DNA from: Carnobacterium jeotgali MS3
GTDB taxonomy: Bacteria > Bacillota > Bacilli > Lactobacillales > Carnobacteriaceae
NCBI RefSeq assembly: GCF_000745125.1
Contig: NZ_JQNF01000010.1
Location: forward strand, 496,001-560,000
Direction of reading: 5' to 3'
DNA length: 64,000 nucleotides
The notes under the pieces were generated by a model. That model had not been told where the DNA came from, ran no database searches, and saw only the letters and a list, made by a program, of their open reading frames with translations. The translations under genes and the position numbers were made by a program. Numbering within the stretch: position 1 is the first letter of the stretch; each line of letters begins with the position of its first letter. Positions 17,193-25,861 of the stretch are shown here, piece by piece.

Positions 17193-18539
17193 GTGAAAAT
17201 TATTGTTGTAGGAACATCGCATGCTGGTTATGAAGCCATTCAAACATTATTGAAAGAGCAGCCAAATGCTGAATTGCATTTGTATGAACGCGGAGATACC
17301 GCATCATTCTTATCTTGTGGAATTCAAAGTTACTTAGAAGGCATTGCGGAGTCTTTAGATAGTTTACATTATGCAACAGAGGATTCGTATATTGAACAAC
17401 ATGTAAATGTTCATATGAATAGTGACGTTGTCGGAATCAACCTAAAAGCTAAAACCATTACTGTTAAAACAACTGACGGAGAAACTGAAGAAAGCTATGA
17501 TAAATTGATTCTTTCTCCTGGCGCAGCACCTGTCAGAATTCTAATTCCTGGTGCTGATTTAGATAATATCTTCTATGTACGTGACCGTAATTGGGCTGAA
17601 AAAGTTAAAACACGTATGGAACAATCAAAAAAAGCTGTTGTTGTCGGTGGAGGTTATATCGGTATTGAAATTGCTGAAGCATTTGCTAAAGTAGGTATTG
17701 AGACAACGGTTATTGATTCTTTAGACCGTGTATTGAATACGTACCTAGATAAAGAATTTGTTGATGTATTGAACGAAAATATGAATCAAAATGGATTGAC
17801 TGTTCGCACAAGCGAAATGGTTAAAGAAGTTGTTGGCGAAAACGGAACCGTTAAAAAAGTTGTTACAGATAAAGGTGAATACGAAGCAGATACTGTGATC
17901 ATGGCTGTTGGTGTTCGTCCAAATACAAAATGGCTTCAAGGAATCGTTGAATTGAACCCAGACGGAACGATCGTTATTGACGACTACCTAGAAACCTCTG
18001 AAAAAGATATTTTTGCAATGGGAGATGCTACAAAAATTCCATTTGCGCCAAATCATGGTACAAAACTAATTGCTTTAGCCTCTAACGCTCGTCGTCAAGG
18101 AGTCATTGCGGCTAAAAACATTTTAGAGAAGAAAGTAAAAATGCCTGAAGTATCTGGGACATCTGGTTTAACATTATTCGACTACAAATTAGCTTCTACA
18201 GGGGTCAAAGACATCGATCAAGATTCCATTGATGCTGAAGTTGCTAGCACATTCGTTGTTGAAAACATCCGTCCGACTTTTATTGATGACGAAAAAGTCA
18301 TGATGAAAATCCACTTTGAAAAAGACACTCACCGTATTGTTGGTGCTCAATTGATGTCAACTTATGACGTTACCGCTTCTATCAATGTACTATCGGTTGC
18401 TATCTCTTCAGGTTGGACACTAGAGCAATTAGCCTTTGCTGATTTCTTCTTCCAACCAGGATTCAACCGTCCTTGGAACTACCTAAATGTTCTTGCTCAA
18501 AAAGCTTTAGACGGCAATTTTGATAATAAAAAACTATAA
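17193..18539 (+). CDS. nox: NADH oxidase (FAD-dependent, Nox/Npr family)
   Basis: 448 residues from a GTG start; the preceding TAGG is a weak ribosome site. FAD binding VGTSHAGYEA at the N-terminus, redox cysteine Cys42 in FLSCGIQ, NADH-binding VVVGGGYIGIEIAEAF, and FAMGDATKIP for the second FAD contact are all present. A single active cysteine reduced to sulfenic acid is the hallmark of water-forming NADH oxidases and of NADH peroxidases; the overall sequence looks like the oxidase. It regenerates NAD+ and removes oxygen in non-respiring lactic acid bacteria. Divergent from a MarR gene. Confidence 0.9.
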   Translation: MKIIVVGTSHAGYEAIQTLLKEQPNAELHLYERGDTASFLSCGIQSYLEGIAESLDSLHYATEDSYIEQHVNVHMNSDVVGINLKAKTITVKTTDGETEESYDKLILSPGAAPVRILIPGADLDNIFYVRDRNWAEKVKTRMEQSKKAVVVGGGYIGIEIAEAFAKVGIETTVIDSLDRVLNTYLDKEFVDVLNENMNQNGLTVRTSEMVKEVVGENGTVKKVVTDKGEYEADTVIMAVGVRPNTKWLQGIVELNPDGTIVIDDYLETSEKDIFAMGDATKIPFAPNHGTKLIALASNARRQGVIAAKNILEKKVKMPEVSGTSGLTLFDYKLASTGVKDIDQDSIDAEVASTFVVENIRPTFIDDEKVMMKIHFEKDTHRIVGAQLMSTYDVTASINVLSVAISSGWTLEQLAFADFFFQPGFNRPWNYLNVLAQKALDGNFDNKKL

Positions 18540-18559
18540 TATTTTTTTCTTGAAAATTA

Positions 18560-18626
18560 AAATACTCCTTACATGTAACTTAGAAATAGTTCTTATTTCT
18601 AGTATTTACCATGTAAGGAGTATTTT
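18560..18626. terminator. Forked intrinsic terminator
   Basis: Outer stem of about 15 bp (18560-18574 with 18611-18625) encloses an 8-bp inner hairpin (18581-18588 with 18594-18601), followed by T6. It serves the oxidase and perhaps the convergent tyrA operon. The remaining 130 bases before tyrA hold a minus-strand open frame only. Confidence 0.85.
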
Positions 18627-18762
18627 TTGTCTGTAATAATAAATCAGGATTTATTTCATTTCTCCTTGGATCGTTCAAATATTTCACTCTCAGCTTTTAA
18701 ACGTATAAGTTGCAACGTTTTTGAATCTATATCAAGAGCATAAACTTTTTTAGAGAAAGCAT

Positions 18763-19599
18763 TTAGTACCATTCTCTTCGTTTACTAGTAGCCTGTTTAA
18801 AGATCTTTTTCAACTCATCTTCATCATTATCTGCTAGCGTACGTTTCATAGTATTCAACTCAACCTCAAATTGGTTAATCGATTTTAACAAAGCTGTTCG
18901 GTTATTTAAAAATAATTCACTCCATAGTTCCCCATTGATATCTGCTATCCTAGTCAGTTCTTGAAAACTATTACCAGCAAACGTCAGTGTTTCTTCGGAA
19001 GCTTGCTGGCTATTTACAACTGCTACAGACAAAACGTGCATCAATTGACTAACATACGCAATTTGTTCATCATGTTTTTCAGGAGAAACGCGCGTTAGTT
19101 GGTTAAAACCAACCTCTCTATAGAGCTTTTCAATAAGCTGTAAAGAGGCTTCTTTGTTAGTCGCAATAGGAGTAATCAAAGCATTGGCTCCTATAAATCG
19201 CGTGTGATCCGCCCCAATAATCCCTTGTTTCTCACTGCCACGCATAGGATGTGCAAATACAAAATCGACTGTTGAAGGAAGAACGGTAGCAATTTCTTCT
19301 ATAATAGTGGTTTTAACACCTGTTACATCCGTTAGAACAGCCCCTTCTTTTAACCTATTTTTGTGTTGCTCAACAAAAGAGGCAATTTGATTCGGATAAA
19401 GAGAAATCATAACAACATCCATATCCTGCAAGATATCATTAGCTTCAACGAATCCTTTTTTGATGATCCCTTGATTTACAGCTGTTTTTAACGTGGATTC
19501 GTTGACGTCTATCCCATAAACATTGGTATATCCAGCTGCTTGAAGACCTTTAGCAAACGAACCTCCAATGACTCCTAAACCGACAATCGCAATGTTCAT
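18763..19599 (-). CDS. tyrA: Prephenate dehydrogenase
   Basis: 278 residues with an NAD-binding Rossmann start IVGLGVIGGSFAKGL and the conserved substrate region FVFAHPMRGSEKQGI. The helical C-terminus (HDEQIAYVSQLMHVLSVA) matches the dimerisation domain of TyrA. It oxidises and decarboxylates prephenate to 4-hydroxyphenylpyruvate, the route to tyrosine. There is no ACT domain, so feedback inhibition through that domain is absent. Last gene of the minus-strand operon; its ATG overlaps the aroQ stop (TAATG). Confidence 0.92.
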   Translation of the reverse strand: MNIAIVGLGVIGGSFAKGLQAAGYTNVYGIDVNESTLKTAVNQGIIKKGFVEANDILQDMDVVMISLYPNQIASFVEQHKNRLKEGAVLTDVTGVKTTIIEEIATVLPSTVDFVFAHPMRGSEKQGIIGADHTRFIGANALITPIATNKEASLQLIEKLYREVGFNQLTRVSPEKHDEQIAYVSQLMHVLSVAVVNSQQASEETLTFAGNSFQELTRIADINGELWSELFLNNRTALLKSINQFEVELNTMKRTLADNDEDELKKIFKQATSKRREWY

Positions 19600-20045
19600 T
19601 AGTTCTCTCCTTTATTTTTGACTTCTTTCAAGGCTTGGATAGCCAACAAATAACCTGTTGCTCCAAATCCTGAAATTTGTCCAATACAAGCAGGTGCTAC
19701 TACAGAATCTTTTCGGAAAGATTCTCGGGCATGAATAGCACTTAAATGCACTTCTACAGTTGGCACATCTACTGATTTCACCGCATCGTGAATCGCGTAG
19801 CTGTAATGGGTATACGCTGCAGGATTGAGTACGATTCCATCTACCTTATCCATATGAGCTTGTTGAATTCGGTCAATCAACTCTCCTTCAGAATTGCTTT
19901 GAAAAAAAGTGCACTCTACTTTTTGTTGTTCAGCGTATTTTTGAATTTTACTTTCTATCTCTTCCAGCGTTTCTGTTCCATAAATTTCAGGTTCACGAGT
20001 CCCTAAAAAATTTAAATTTGGACCATTAATAATAACGATTCTCAT
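19599..20045 (-). CDS. aroQ: 3-dehydroquinate dehydratase, type II
   Basis: 148 residues, the standard length. The start IVIINGPNLNFLGTREPEIYG and the later NPAAYTHYSYAIHDAV and EVHLSAIHARESFR are the type II signatures, carrying catalytic Tyr and His. It removes water from 3-dehydroquinate to give 3-dehydroshikimate, as dodecamers in the cytosol. It sits between aroK and tyrA with overlaps or 1-base gaps. AAGGAG sets the start. Confidence 0.95.
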   Translation of the reverse strand: MRIVIINGPNLNFLGTREPEIYGTETLEEIESKIQKYAEQQKVECTFFQSNSEGELIDRIQQAHMDKVDGIVLNPAAYTHYSYAIHDAVKSVDVPTVEVHLSAIHARESFRKDSVVAPACIGQISGFGATGYLLAIQALKEVKNKGEN

Positions 20046-20046
20046 A

Positions 20047-20568
20047 CTATCTTCTCCTTTTATGTGTAATAGCTTCTGGTAGACGATGCGTTATTTCATT
20101 CAATACATTTTCCAAATTGGATTGATTATCCACGCAAAAATCGGCTGCTGTTTGATATAAATCAAACCGTTCTTCGTATAATTGGTATAGCACGTTTTTA
20201 CCGTCTTTTAATAAAGGCCGATGCCCAATTTCGATATCTTTGATAATGTGTTCAACAGGTCGATCAACAAAAACAATCCAGCCTGTTTTTCTTAATGCTT
20301 CAATATTTTCTGGGTTGAGAACGACTCCTCCACCACACGAAATGACTGTATAACTTTCCGTCACTGCCAATTCTTTACAAGCTTGGGTCTCAATTGCTCT
20401 AAAGTGAGCTTCACTTACTTCAAATAATTCCGAAACGGTCTTTTTAGTTGTTTGTTCAATAAAATGATCGATATCTTTAAACGGCATGTCTAGTTGCTGA
20501 CTAAGTTTTTCTCCAATAGTACTTTTCCCACTACCTGTCATACCAATCAACACAATATTTGTCTTCAT
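20047..20568 (-). CDS. aroK: Shikimate kinase
   Basis: 173 residues. The P-loop GMTGSGKSTIG, the shikimate-binding DIDHFIE and FRAIETQ segments, and ISCGGGVVLNP are all in the expected order; the lid carries RPLL. It uses ATP to phosphorylate shikimate at O3. It overlaps aroE by four bases (ATGA), so the two are coupled. Confidence 0.95.
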   Translation of the reverse strand: MKTNIVLIGMTGSGKSTIGEKLSQQLDMPFKDIDHFIEQTTKKTVSELFEVSEAHFRAIETQACKELAVTESYTVISCGGGVVLNPENIEALRKTGWIVFVDRPVEHIIKDIEIGHRPLLKDGKNVLYQLYEERFDLYQTAADFCVDNQSNLENVLNEITHRLPEAITHKRRR

Positions 20569-21380
20569 AAACTTTCACCATTTTTTGTTTTCCATTCAGA
20601 GATCAACTCTTCCGTAACTTGTTCATCAATCGAACACTTTTCCCAGATTTCTACTGCACGAATAGCTTGACCCACTAACATATCTAACCCATTAGCCGTT
20701 TGTTTGTTATTTTCACGTCCTAATTGTAAAAAAGCAGTTTCACTAGGGTTATAAATCAAGTCAATCAAATGATCAAACTGCTGAATGGTAGTCTCACTTA
20801 ATGGAGACTTAGTGATATTAGGGTACATACCAACAGGCGAAGTATTAATTAAAAAATCTCCCATTAAAGATTGGGCTTCTTTATAATTGGTATACCTTTT
20901 ATTTTTGGTGTTTTCAAACTGTTCTGGCCTCCGAGACACAATATAAATCATTTGAATACCGTGATCCATTAAATACGCTTCAACTGTTTTGGATGCTCCT
21001 CCTGATCCTAAAATAACGGCTATCTTTCCGTTTACATCCCAGTTTCTACGGCTCAAAATCAAACCAAAACCACTATAATCCGTGTTATGACCGATTAACT
21101 TCCCATTTACATTTTCAATTGTGTTTACTGCTCCCAATTTTTTTGCAAATGGACCGATTTCGTCTAAATAAGGGATAACAGCTTCTTTATAAGGAATCGT
21201 AACGTTTACCCCTTTAATCGATAACGTCCGAACGCCATCCATAGCTTGTTTCAACTGTGTTGGCGGAAATGCAAAGAGCTTATAAGCAGCGTCTAATCCT
21301 ATTTTTTCATAAATCAACTTATGGAGGCTTGGAGAATGGCTATGTACAAGTGATTCTCCGAATAATCCGTAAAATTTCAT
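20565..21380 (-). CDS. aroE: Shikimate dehydrogenase
   Basis: 271 residues, first gene of the minus aromatic operon. The start FGESLVHSHSPSLHKLIY binds shikimate; NVTIPYKEAVIPYLDE carries the catalytic lysine; AVILGSGGASKTV is the NADP loop; and INTSPVGMYP follows. It reduces 3-dehydroshikimate to shikimate. AGAGGTG precedes the ATG. The 250 bases upstream to the plus-strand promoter must hold its own promoter, but I see no clear -35/-10 pair. Confidence 0.95.
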   Translation of the reverse strand: MKFYGLFGESLVHSHSPSLHKLIYEKIGLDAAYKLFAFPPTQLKQAMDGVRTLSIKGVNVTIPYKEAVIPYLDEIGPFAKKLGAVNTIENVNGKLIGHNTDYSGFGLILSRRNWDVNGKIAVILGSGGASKTVEAYLMDHGIQMIYIVSRRPEQFENTKNKRYTNYKEAQSLMGDFLINTSPVGMYPNITKSPLSETTIQQFDHLIDLIYNPSETAFLQLGRENNKQTANGLDMLVGQAIRAVEIWEKCSIDEQVTEELISEWKTKNGESL

Positions 21381-21549
21381 GTGGCACCTCTTTTCATCAT
21401 TCGATAATGTGTTGAAGTATAAACAAAAGAAATAGAAAGTTCAATTAAAAATTTAACGAACAATTATTTAAAATGACTCTAATTCGTTTGGCATCAACTG
21501 TTTGAGGTGCTTTTTTAATTGTTTACTAGATTTGTTTTTTTATTTAGTG

Positions 21550-21578
21550 TTGACAATATTTTTTTTACTTGCTAGTAT
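21550..21578 (+). promoter_or_regulatory. Sigma-A promoter of the plus aromatic operon
   Basis: TTGACA (21550-21555), a 17-base T-rich spacer and TAGTAT (21573-21578). This is the best promoter match in the area and lies about 50 bases upstream of the leader peptide start. Confidence 0.8.
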
Positions 21579-21630
21579 TGGTCTCACAGTTGGAACACAG
21601 CTGATAATGATCAATTGAGGAGAGACCACC

Positions 21631-21732
21631 ATGAACTTACAAGCACAACTTAAAACTGCAATGGACTCACAATTGAATAATTATTATTTTAGCTTCTTTA
21701 TGAGAAAATCTATAGAGGCTAAAGCTTTTTAA
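21631..21732 (+). CDS. Leader peptide with Tyr/Phe codon run (33 aa)
   Basis: A 33-codon frame with a strong ribosome site (TTGAGGAGAG, eight bases from ATG). Its middle reads NNYYFSFFM, with five aromatic codons out of six consecutive codons, and a further Phe is the last codon. It ends just before a series of inverted repeats and an intrinsic terminator that precede the shikimate genes. This is the layout of a ribosome-stalling attenuator that senses charged tRNA-Phe and tRNA-Tyr. No T-box element is visible in this leader. The function is inferred from the layout, not from a known family. Confidence 0.8.
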   Translation: MNLQAQLKTAMDSQLNNYYFSFFMRKSIEAKAF

Positions 21733-21876
21733 GCTGCTAACAACAGTTGCCCTATAGATTTTGAAAGAAATCGAAGGGGCAACGAACTAATCTGATTTTA
21801 TAGATACTATTAGTGAACTTACCTAACGCTACATTCGATAATCTTTCAAAAGACTATCGGGTGTGGCGTTTTTTCG
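21705..21876 (+). promoter_or_regulatory. Attenuator: alternative hairpins and terminator
   Basis: Segments: AAAATCTATAG (21705-21715, inside the leader frame after the Phe codons) pairs with CTATAGATTTT (21752-21762). GTTGCCC (21746-21752) pairs instead with GGGCAAC (21777-21783), competing with it. TATAGAT recurs at 21799-21805 as another partner. The terminator has arms AACGCTACA and TGTGGCGTT with an inner TCGATA/TATCGG pairing (21825-21870), followed by T6. Ribosome position would choose among these. The exact switching order is inferred. Confidence 0.7.
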
Positions 21877-21907
21877 TTTTTCAATAATTTTAGTGGAGGA
21901 AAAAGAG

Positions 21908-22444
21908 ATGATCATTCATACGCTAGGACCAAGCAGCACGGATAGTTATGCAGTCGCCGAATCTTTGCTCCAGTCAAAAGACGATGGTATTGTAGCCTAT
22001 CCATCTTTTGACAATCTACTACACAACATTCAGCAACTAAGTGAACAATACGTATTGTTCCCTGTAGCTTTTAAAAGCGCCCGAAAAGAGTATGGGTGGA
22101 AAGAATTTAATTATGATTATTGGGATAAAGTTGAGTTGGTAGATGTCTTTCAACGAAGAACCAAGCCGATGGTTTTAGTCAAAAATAACTATTATTCTGA
22201 AAACCGAGCAATGATTCATCCAGCAACCACTATTTTCTTGAAAAAATATTTAATCCAAAAAAACGAAGACACGGTCATTGAATTTTCAGACAGTAAATTC
22301 AAAGCTTGGTCAGGCTTTTGTAAGAAAAATCTGAAATACACGATTATTAGTGAGGATGTGTTTGAAAAAGAAAAAAATCCAGGTTATACGATTGAAGAAC
22401 GATATGAGCCAGTAATGGTGTGGTGTTTGTACAAAATAAACTAA
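21908..22444 (+). CDS. Prephenate dehydratase-like protein, BacA (prephenate decarboxylase) type
   Basis: 178 residues from the ATG at 21908 (GTGGAGG upstream). It begins IIHTLGPSSTDSYAVAESL, as prephenate dehydratases and BacA do, and shares with BacA the order of later segments: a FRRTKPM-like strand, IHPATTIFLKKYL, and a final VMVWCLYKI. It has no ACT domain and lacks the Thr-Arg-Phe motif needed for prephenate dehydration. BacA decarboxylates prephenate without aromatising it, in the bacilysin pathway. First gene after the attenuator, with DAHP synthase next. Whether it makes phenylpyruvate or something else is open. Confidence 0.65.
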   Translation: MIIHTLGPSSTDSYAVAESLLQSKDDGIVAYPSFDNLLHNIQQLSEQYVLFPVAFKSARKEYGWKEFNYDYWDKVELVDVFQRRTKPMVLVKNNYYSENRAMIHPATTIFLKKYLIQKNEDTVIEFSDSKFKAWSGFCKKNLKYTIISEDVFEKEKNPGYTIEERYEPVMVWCLYKIN

Positions 22445-22465
22445 ACAATGCAGAGGAGAATAATT

Positions 22466-23506
22466 ATGATAATCGTTTTAAAACAAGGAATTAAAGCCAG
22501 TGAGGTTAAAGAATTAGCTACTAAATTAGAAACACAAGGAGTAGCTGTGAGCCATTTCACCGATATCAAGCGCGATTTCCTAGGTTTGATTGGTGATACT
22601 AGTGGGATCGATACTCACCAATTGCGTGTTTTTCCAGAAGTTGAGCAAGTTATTCGAGTAGAAGACCCTTACAAAAGAGCAAACAGAAAATTTCATCCTG
22701 AGAATTCTATCATCAAAATTGGTGACGAAACAATTGGCGGCACTAAATTGGGAATCATCGCGGGGCCGTGTTCTGTAGAAAGTGAAGAACAAATTGTGAC
22801 GATTGCAAAACAACTGAAACAAGCTGGCGCAAACTTCTTACGTGGAGGAGCATTCAAACCAAGAACTTCTCCATACAGTTTCCAAGGACTTGAATTAGAG
22901 GGATTAAAAATGCTTCAAGTTGCTAAAGCAGAAACAGGAATGCCTATTGTGACTGAATTGATGTCAACAAAATGGGTCGATCAATTTGTTGATTCCGTAG
23001 ATATCATTCAAATTGGTGCACGCAATATGCAAAACTTTGATTTACTTAAAGAAGTTGGACGAACGAATACTCCAGTCCTTTTAAAACGTGGCTTATCTGC
23101 AACCTATAAAGAATGGTTGATGTCCGCTGAGTACATTATGGCCGGAGGAAATGAAAATGTTATTTTATGCGAACGCGGTATTCGGACATTTGAAACAGAA
23201 ACCCGCAATACACTAGATATCCAAGCGGTTCCAGTCATCAAAGAACTCTCACATTTACCAATCATTATTGATCCAAGTCATGCTGGTGGAATGTCTTACT
23301 TGGTTGAAGCAGGTGCTAAATCAGGTATCGTTGCTGGAGCAGATGGCTTAATGATTGAAGTTCACAATGACCCTGCTAATGCTTGGAGTGATGGCGAGCA
23401 ATGTTTGACACCAGATGAATTTGCTAGATTGATGGAGAAAGCTCGTAAGCTAGCGGATTTCGAAGGTCGTTCGATTAACGAAGCTGCTACTATTCTAACA
23501 AGATAA
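22466..23506 (+). CDS. aroF: 3-deoxy-7-phosphoheptulonate (DAHP) synthase, type I-beta
   Basis: 346 residues from the ATG at 22466, with AGAGGAG upstream. Residues 1-70 form a ferredoxin-like regulatory domain and about 85-340 the TIM barrel, with GIIAGPCSVESEEQI, LRGGAFKPRTSPYSFQG and IIDPSHAGG. The N-terminal domain in Thermotoga-type enzymes binds Phe/Tyr for feedback inhibition. It condenses phosphoenolpyruvate and erythrose 4-phosphate, the entry step of the shikimate pathway, and is placed right behind the aromatic attenuator. Confidence 0.93.
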   Translation: MIIVLKQGIKASEVKELATKLETQGVAVSHFTDIKRDFLGLIGDTSGIDTHQLRVFPEVEQVIRVEDPYKRANRKFHPENSIIKIGDETIGGTKLGIIAGPCSVESEEQIVTIAKQLKQAGANFLRGGAFKPRTSPYSFQGLELEGLKMLQVAKAETGMPIVTELMSTKWVDQFVDSVDIIQIGARNMQNFDLLKEVGRTNTPVLLKRGLSATYKEWLMSAEYIMAGGNENVILCERGIRTFETETRNTLDIQAVPVIKELSHLPIIIDPSHAGGMSYLVEAGAKSGIVAGADGLMIEVHNDPANAWSDGEQCLTPDEFARLMEKARKLADFEGRSINEAATILTR

Positions 23507-23525
23507 ACTGAGGAGGATAAAATCC

Positions 23526-24611
23526 ATGCCTGTCTTAACCGTTAAATTTCCATCACAAGAAGTGCGTTATGAATTAAAGATTGAAAAAGGATTGCTTAAT
23601 CATGTCAGTCATGAAGTCAAAAATGTCTTTACTGGAGCTAAAATTGCCATTGTCACCGATGAAACCGTCTATGCTCTTTACGCTAAGTCGATTATAAAAG
23701 ATTTGGAAGCAGCGGATTATAAAGTACAATGCATCGTTTTGCCTCCTGGAGAACAGACTAAGACATTCGACTCGCTGCCTCATATTTACAGTGCATTAGC
23801 GGATTTTGGCTTAACACGGAGCGATTTAATCATTGCTCTAGGTGGTGGCGTGATAGGGGATATCACTGGTTTTGCCGCTTCTTCTTACTTGAGAGGTATC
23901 TCTTTTGTCCAAATCCCTACCACCTTACTCGCGCAAGTGGATAGTAGCGTTGGCGGAAAAGTGGGTGTCGATTTACCTGAGGGAAAAAACTTAGTCGGTG
24001 CTTTTTATCACCCCCTACTCGTCTTGATTGATCCATTGGTTCTAGAGACTTTGACGGATTCTGCTTTTGCTGATGGAATGGCAGAAGTGATCAAATACGG
24101 CTGTATAAAAGATCTTAATTTATTTCATCGTCTAACGGAACTATCTTCTCGAAAAGAAGTCATGCAACACATCGATTGGATCATCGAAACCTGTTGCACA
24201 ATCAAACAAGTGATTGTGCAGACAGATGAAAAAGATTTGGGCGAACGAATGATTTTGAACTTTGGACATACGTTGGGTCACGCCATTGAAGCCTATTACC
24301 AGTATGAAAAATATACCCATGGTCAAGGTGTAGCCATTGGCATGGTTGCTATCTCAAGAATCGCAGAATCCAAGCAAATGACTACTGATGGGACTACTGA
24401 TCAATTGATTACTCTTTTACAACAACATCGTTTACCTATTGCACTAGAGGATCTTGAAGATTACCCTAAATTATTGCCTTATATCAAAAAAGACAAAAAA
24501 AATAGTGGAGGCAGTTTGTCAGTGATTGTTTTAGTTGACGTCGGACGCGCTACCTTGCATCAAACGACTCTATCCTTTTTCGATTCTTTAGACACTGGAG
24601 GAACAGCATGA
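23526..24611 (+). CDS. aroB: 3-dehydroquinate synthase
   Basis: 361 residues. NAD-binding GGGVIGDITGFAAS, the RGISFVQIPTTLLAQVDSSVGGKVG block, and the metal-binding NFGHTLGHAIEA are all present. It turns DAHP into 3-dehydroquinate using NAD+ and a divalent metal. GAGGAGG sets the start 19 bases after aroF; the end overlaps aroA by four bases. Confidence 0.96.
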   Translation: MPVLTVKFPSQEVRYELKIEKGLLNHVSHEVKNVFTGAKIAIVTDETVYALYAKSIIKDLEAADYKVQCIVLPPGEQTKTFDSLPHIYSALADFGLTRSDLIIALGGGVIGDITGFAASSYLRGISFVQIPTTLLAQVDSSVGGKVGVDLPEGKNLVGAFYHPLLVLIDPLVLETLTDSAFADGMAEVIKYGCIKDLNLFHRLTELSSRKEVMQHIDWIIETCCTIKQVIVQTDEKDLGERMILNFGHTLGHAIEAYYQYEKYTHGQGVAIGMVAISRIAESKQMTTDGTTDQLITLLQQHRLPIALEDLEDYPKLLPYIKKDKKNSGGSLSVIVLVDVGRATLHQTTLSFFDSLDTGGTA

Positions 24612-25861
24612 CTAATCTAACCCTTACTCCTAATGCGTTAAATGGAACTGTTACTGTCCCGCCATCTAAAAGTATGGCGCATCGTGCAGTGATTTGCGCC
24701 AGTTTAGCAGCAGGTCGCAGTACGATCAAGAATATTCAACTATCAGATGATATCCTCGCAACTATCGAAGGTATGCGTTCGTTTGGAGCGATTATTTTTT
24801 ATGATGATCAGACATTGACAATCGATGGTATCCGTAATGGAACTGCTAAGGAAAGCCGCACAATCAATTGCAATGAGTCCGGGTCTACCTTGCGTTTTCT
24901 AATCCCTTTAGCGACATTGTTTACAGGAGAAACGCACTTTATCGGTCAAGGACATTTAGGCAAACGCCCACTTGAACCTTATCAAGAATTATTCGACGCT
25001 CAGTCACTCCATTATCATCAAGCCACAACTGAAAACCTACAGTTGAGTGTCGCAGGTTCTTTGACACCAGGTATCTATGAAATGCGTGGCGATATCAGTT
25101 CCCAGTTTATCACCGGTATGTTACTAACTTTGCCTTTACTTGCCGGAGACTCTGTCTTACAAATTACGACTCATTTAGAATCGAAAGGCTACATTGATTT
25201 GACCCTTTCTGTCTTACAATCCTTTGGTATTCTAATTGAACAAGAGGAGGATGGACAAGTATTTCGAATCAAAGGACAACAAGCTTATAGCCCCCGCGAT
25301 TACACAGTCGAAGGCGATTACTCGCAAGCAGCCTTCTGGTTGAGTGCAAATGCACTAGGGAATAAGCTTTTGGTAAGCGGTCTAGATTCAGATTCTCTAC
25401 AAGGTGATCAAGCTATCGTCTCTATTTTAGATACATTGAGTGATGGTTCCAATGATAGCGAACGCGTCATAGATGGAGCTCAAGTTCCCGATATTATTCC
25501 AGTGGTAGCTTTAGTTGCTGCATTAAGCAAAGGAAAAACAAAAATTATCAATCTGGAACGTCTACGGATTAAAGAAAGCGATCGTTTAGTGGCCACACAA
25601 AAAGAATTGACTGCTTTAGGAGCACAGATTGAGATTGTAGAAGATTCGCTTTTAATCGAAGGAGTCTCTAGACTATCCGGCGGCCAACAAGTTTGGAGCC
25701 ACAAAGATCATCGCATGGCTATGATGTTGGCTATCGCTTCAACGGTGAGTGAAGAACCAATACACATCAAAGACACAGATTGTGTCAAAAAGTCTTATCC
25801 CAACTTTTGGGAAACATTCCAACAACTAGGAGGAAAAGTAAATGAGTGGAATATGGGGTAA
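24608..25861 (+). CDS. aroA: 3-phosphoshikimate 1-carboxyvinyltransferase (EPSP synthase)
   Basis: 417 residues, two-domain inside-out barrel. VPPSKSMAHRAVICASLAA binds shikimate 3-phosphate; NESGSTLRFLIPLA takes the place of the usual GNAGT loop; LRIKESDRLVAT and HKDHRMAMM are the phosphoenolpyruvate-binding regions. It adds an enolpyruvyl group to shikimate 3-phosphate and is the target of glyphosate. Coupled to aroB (ATGA) and overlapping aroC by 20 bases. Confidence 0.95.
   Translation: MTNLTLTPNALNGTVTVPPSKSMAHRAVICASLAAGRSTIKNIQLSDDILATIEGMRSFGAIIFYDDQTLTIDGIRNGTAKESRTINCNESGSTLRFLIPLATLFTGETHFIGQGHLGKRPLEPYQELFDAQSLHYHQATTENLQLSVAGSLTPGIYEMRGDISSQFITGMLLTLPLLAGDSVLQITTHLESKGYIDLTLSVLQSFGILIEQEEDGQVFRIKGQQAYSPRDYTVEGDYSQAAFWLSANALGNKLLVSGLDSDSLQGDQAIVSILDTLSDGSNDSERVIDGAQVPDIIPVVALVAALSKGKTKIINLERLRIKESDRLVATQKELTALGAQIEIVEDSLLIEGVSRLSGGQQVWSHKDHRMAMMLAIASTVSEEPIHIKDTDCVKKSYPNFWETFQQLGGKVNEWNMG

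Noticed and set aside
18656-18768. Minus-strand frame reading VLNAFSKKVYALDID, like a methyltransferase loop, just past tyrA
   Set aside because: Only about 37 codons, no start codon or ribosome site and partly overlapping tyrA; similarity is too short to claim a remnant.
21491-21520. Terminator-like hairpin (GCATCAA / TTGA-GG-TGC then T6) in the aroE-leader gap
   Set aside because: The stem is short and bulged, and no plus-strand gene or transcript is expected to end there.
21540-21907. T-box riboswitch before the aromatic operon
   Set aside because: I could not find the conserved T-box sequence or a specifier-loop layout; the leader peptide explains the region better.
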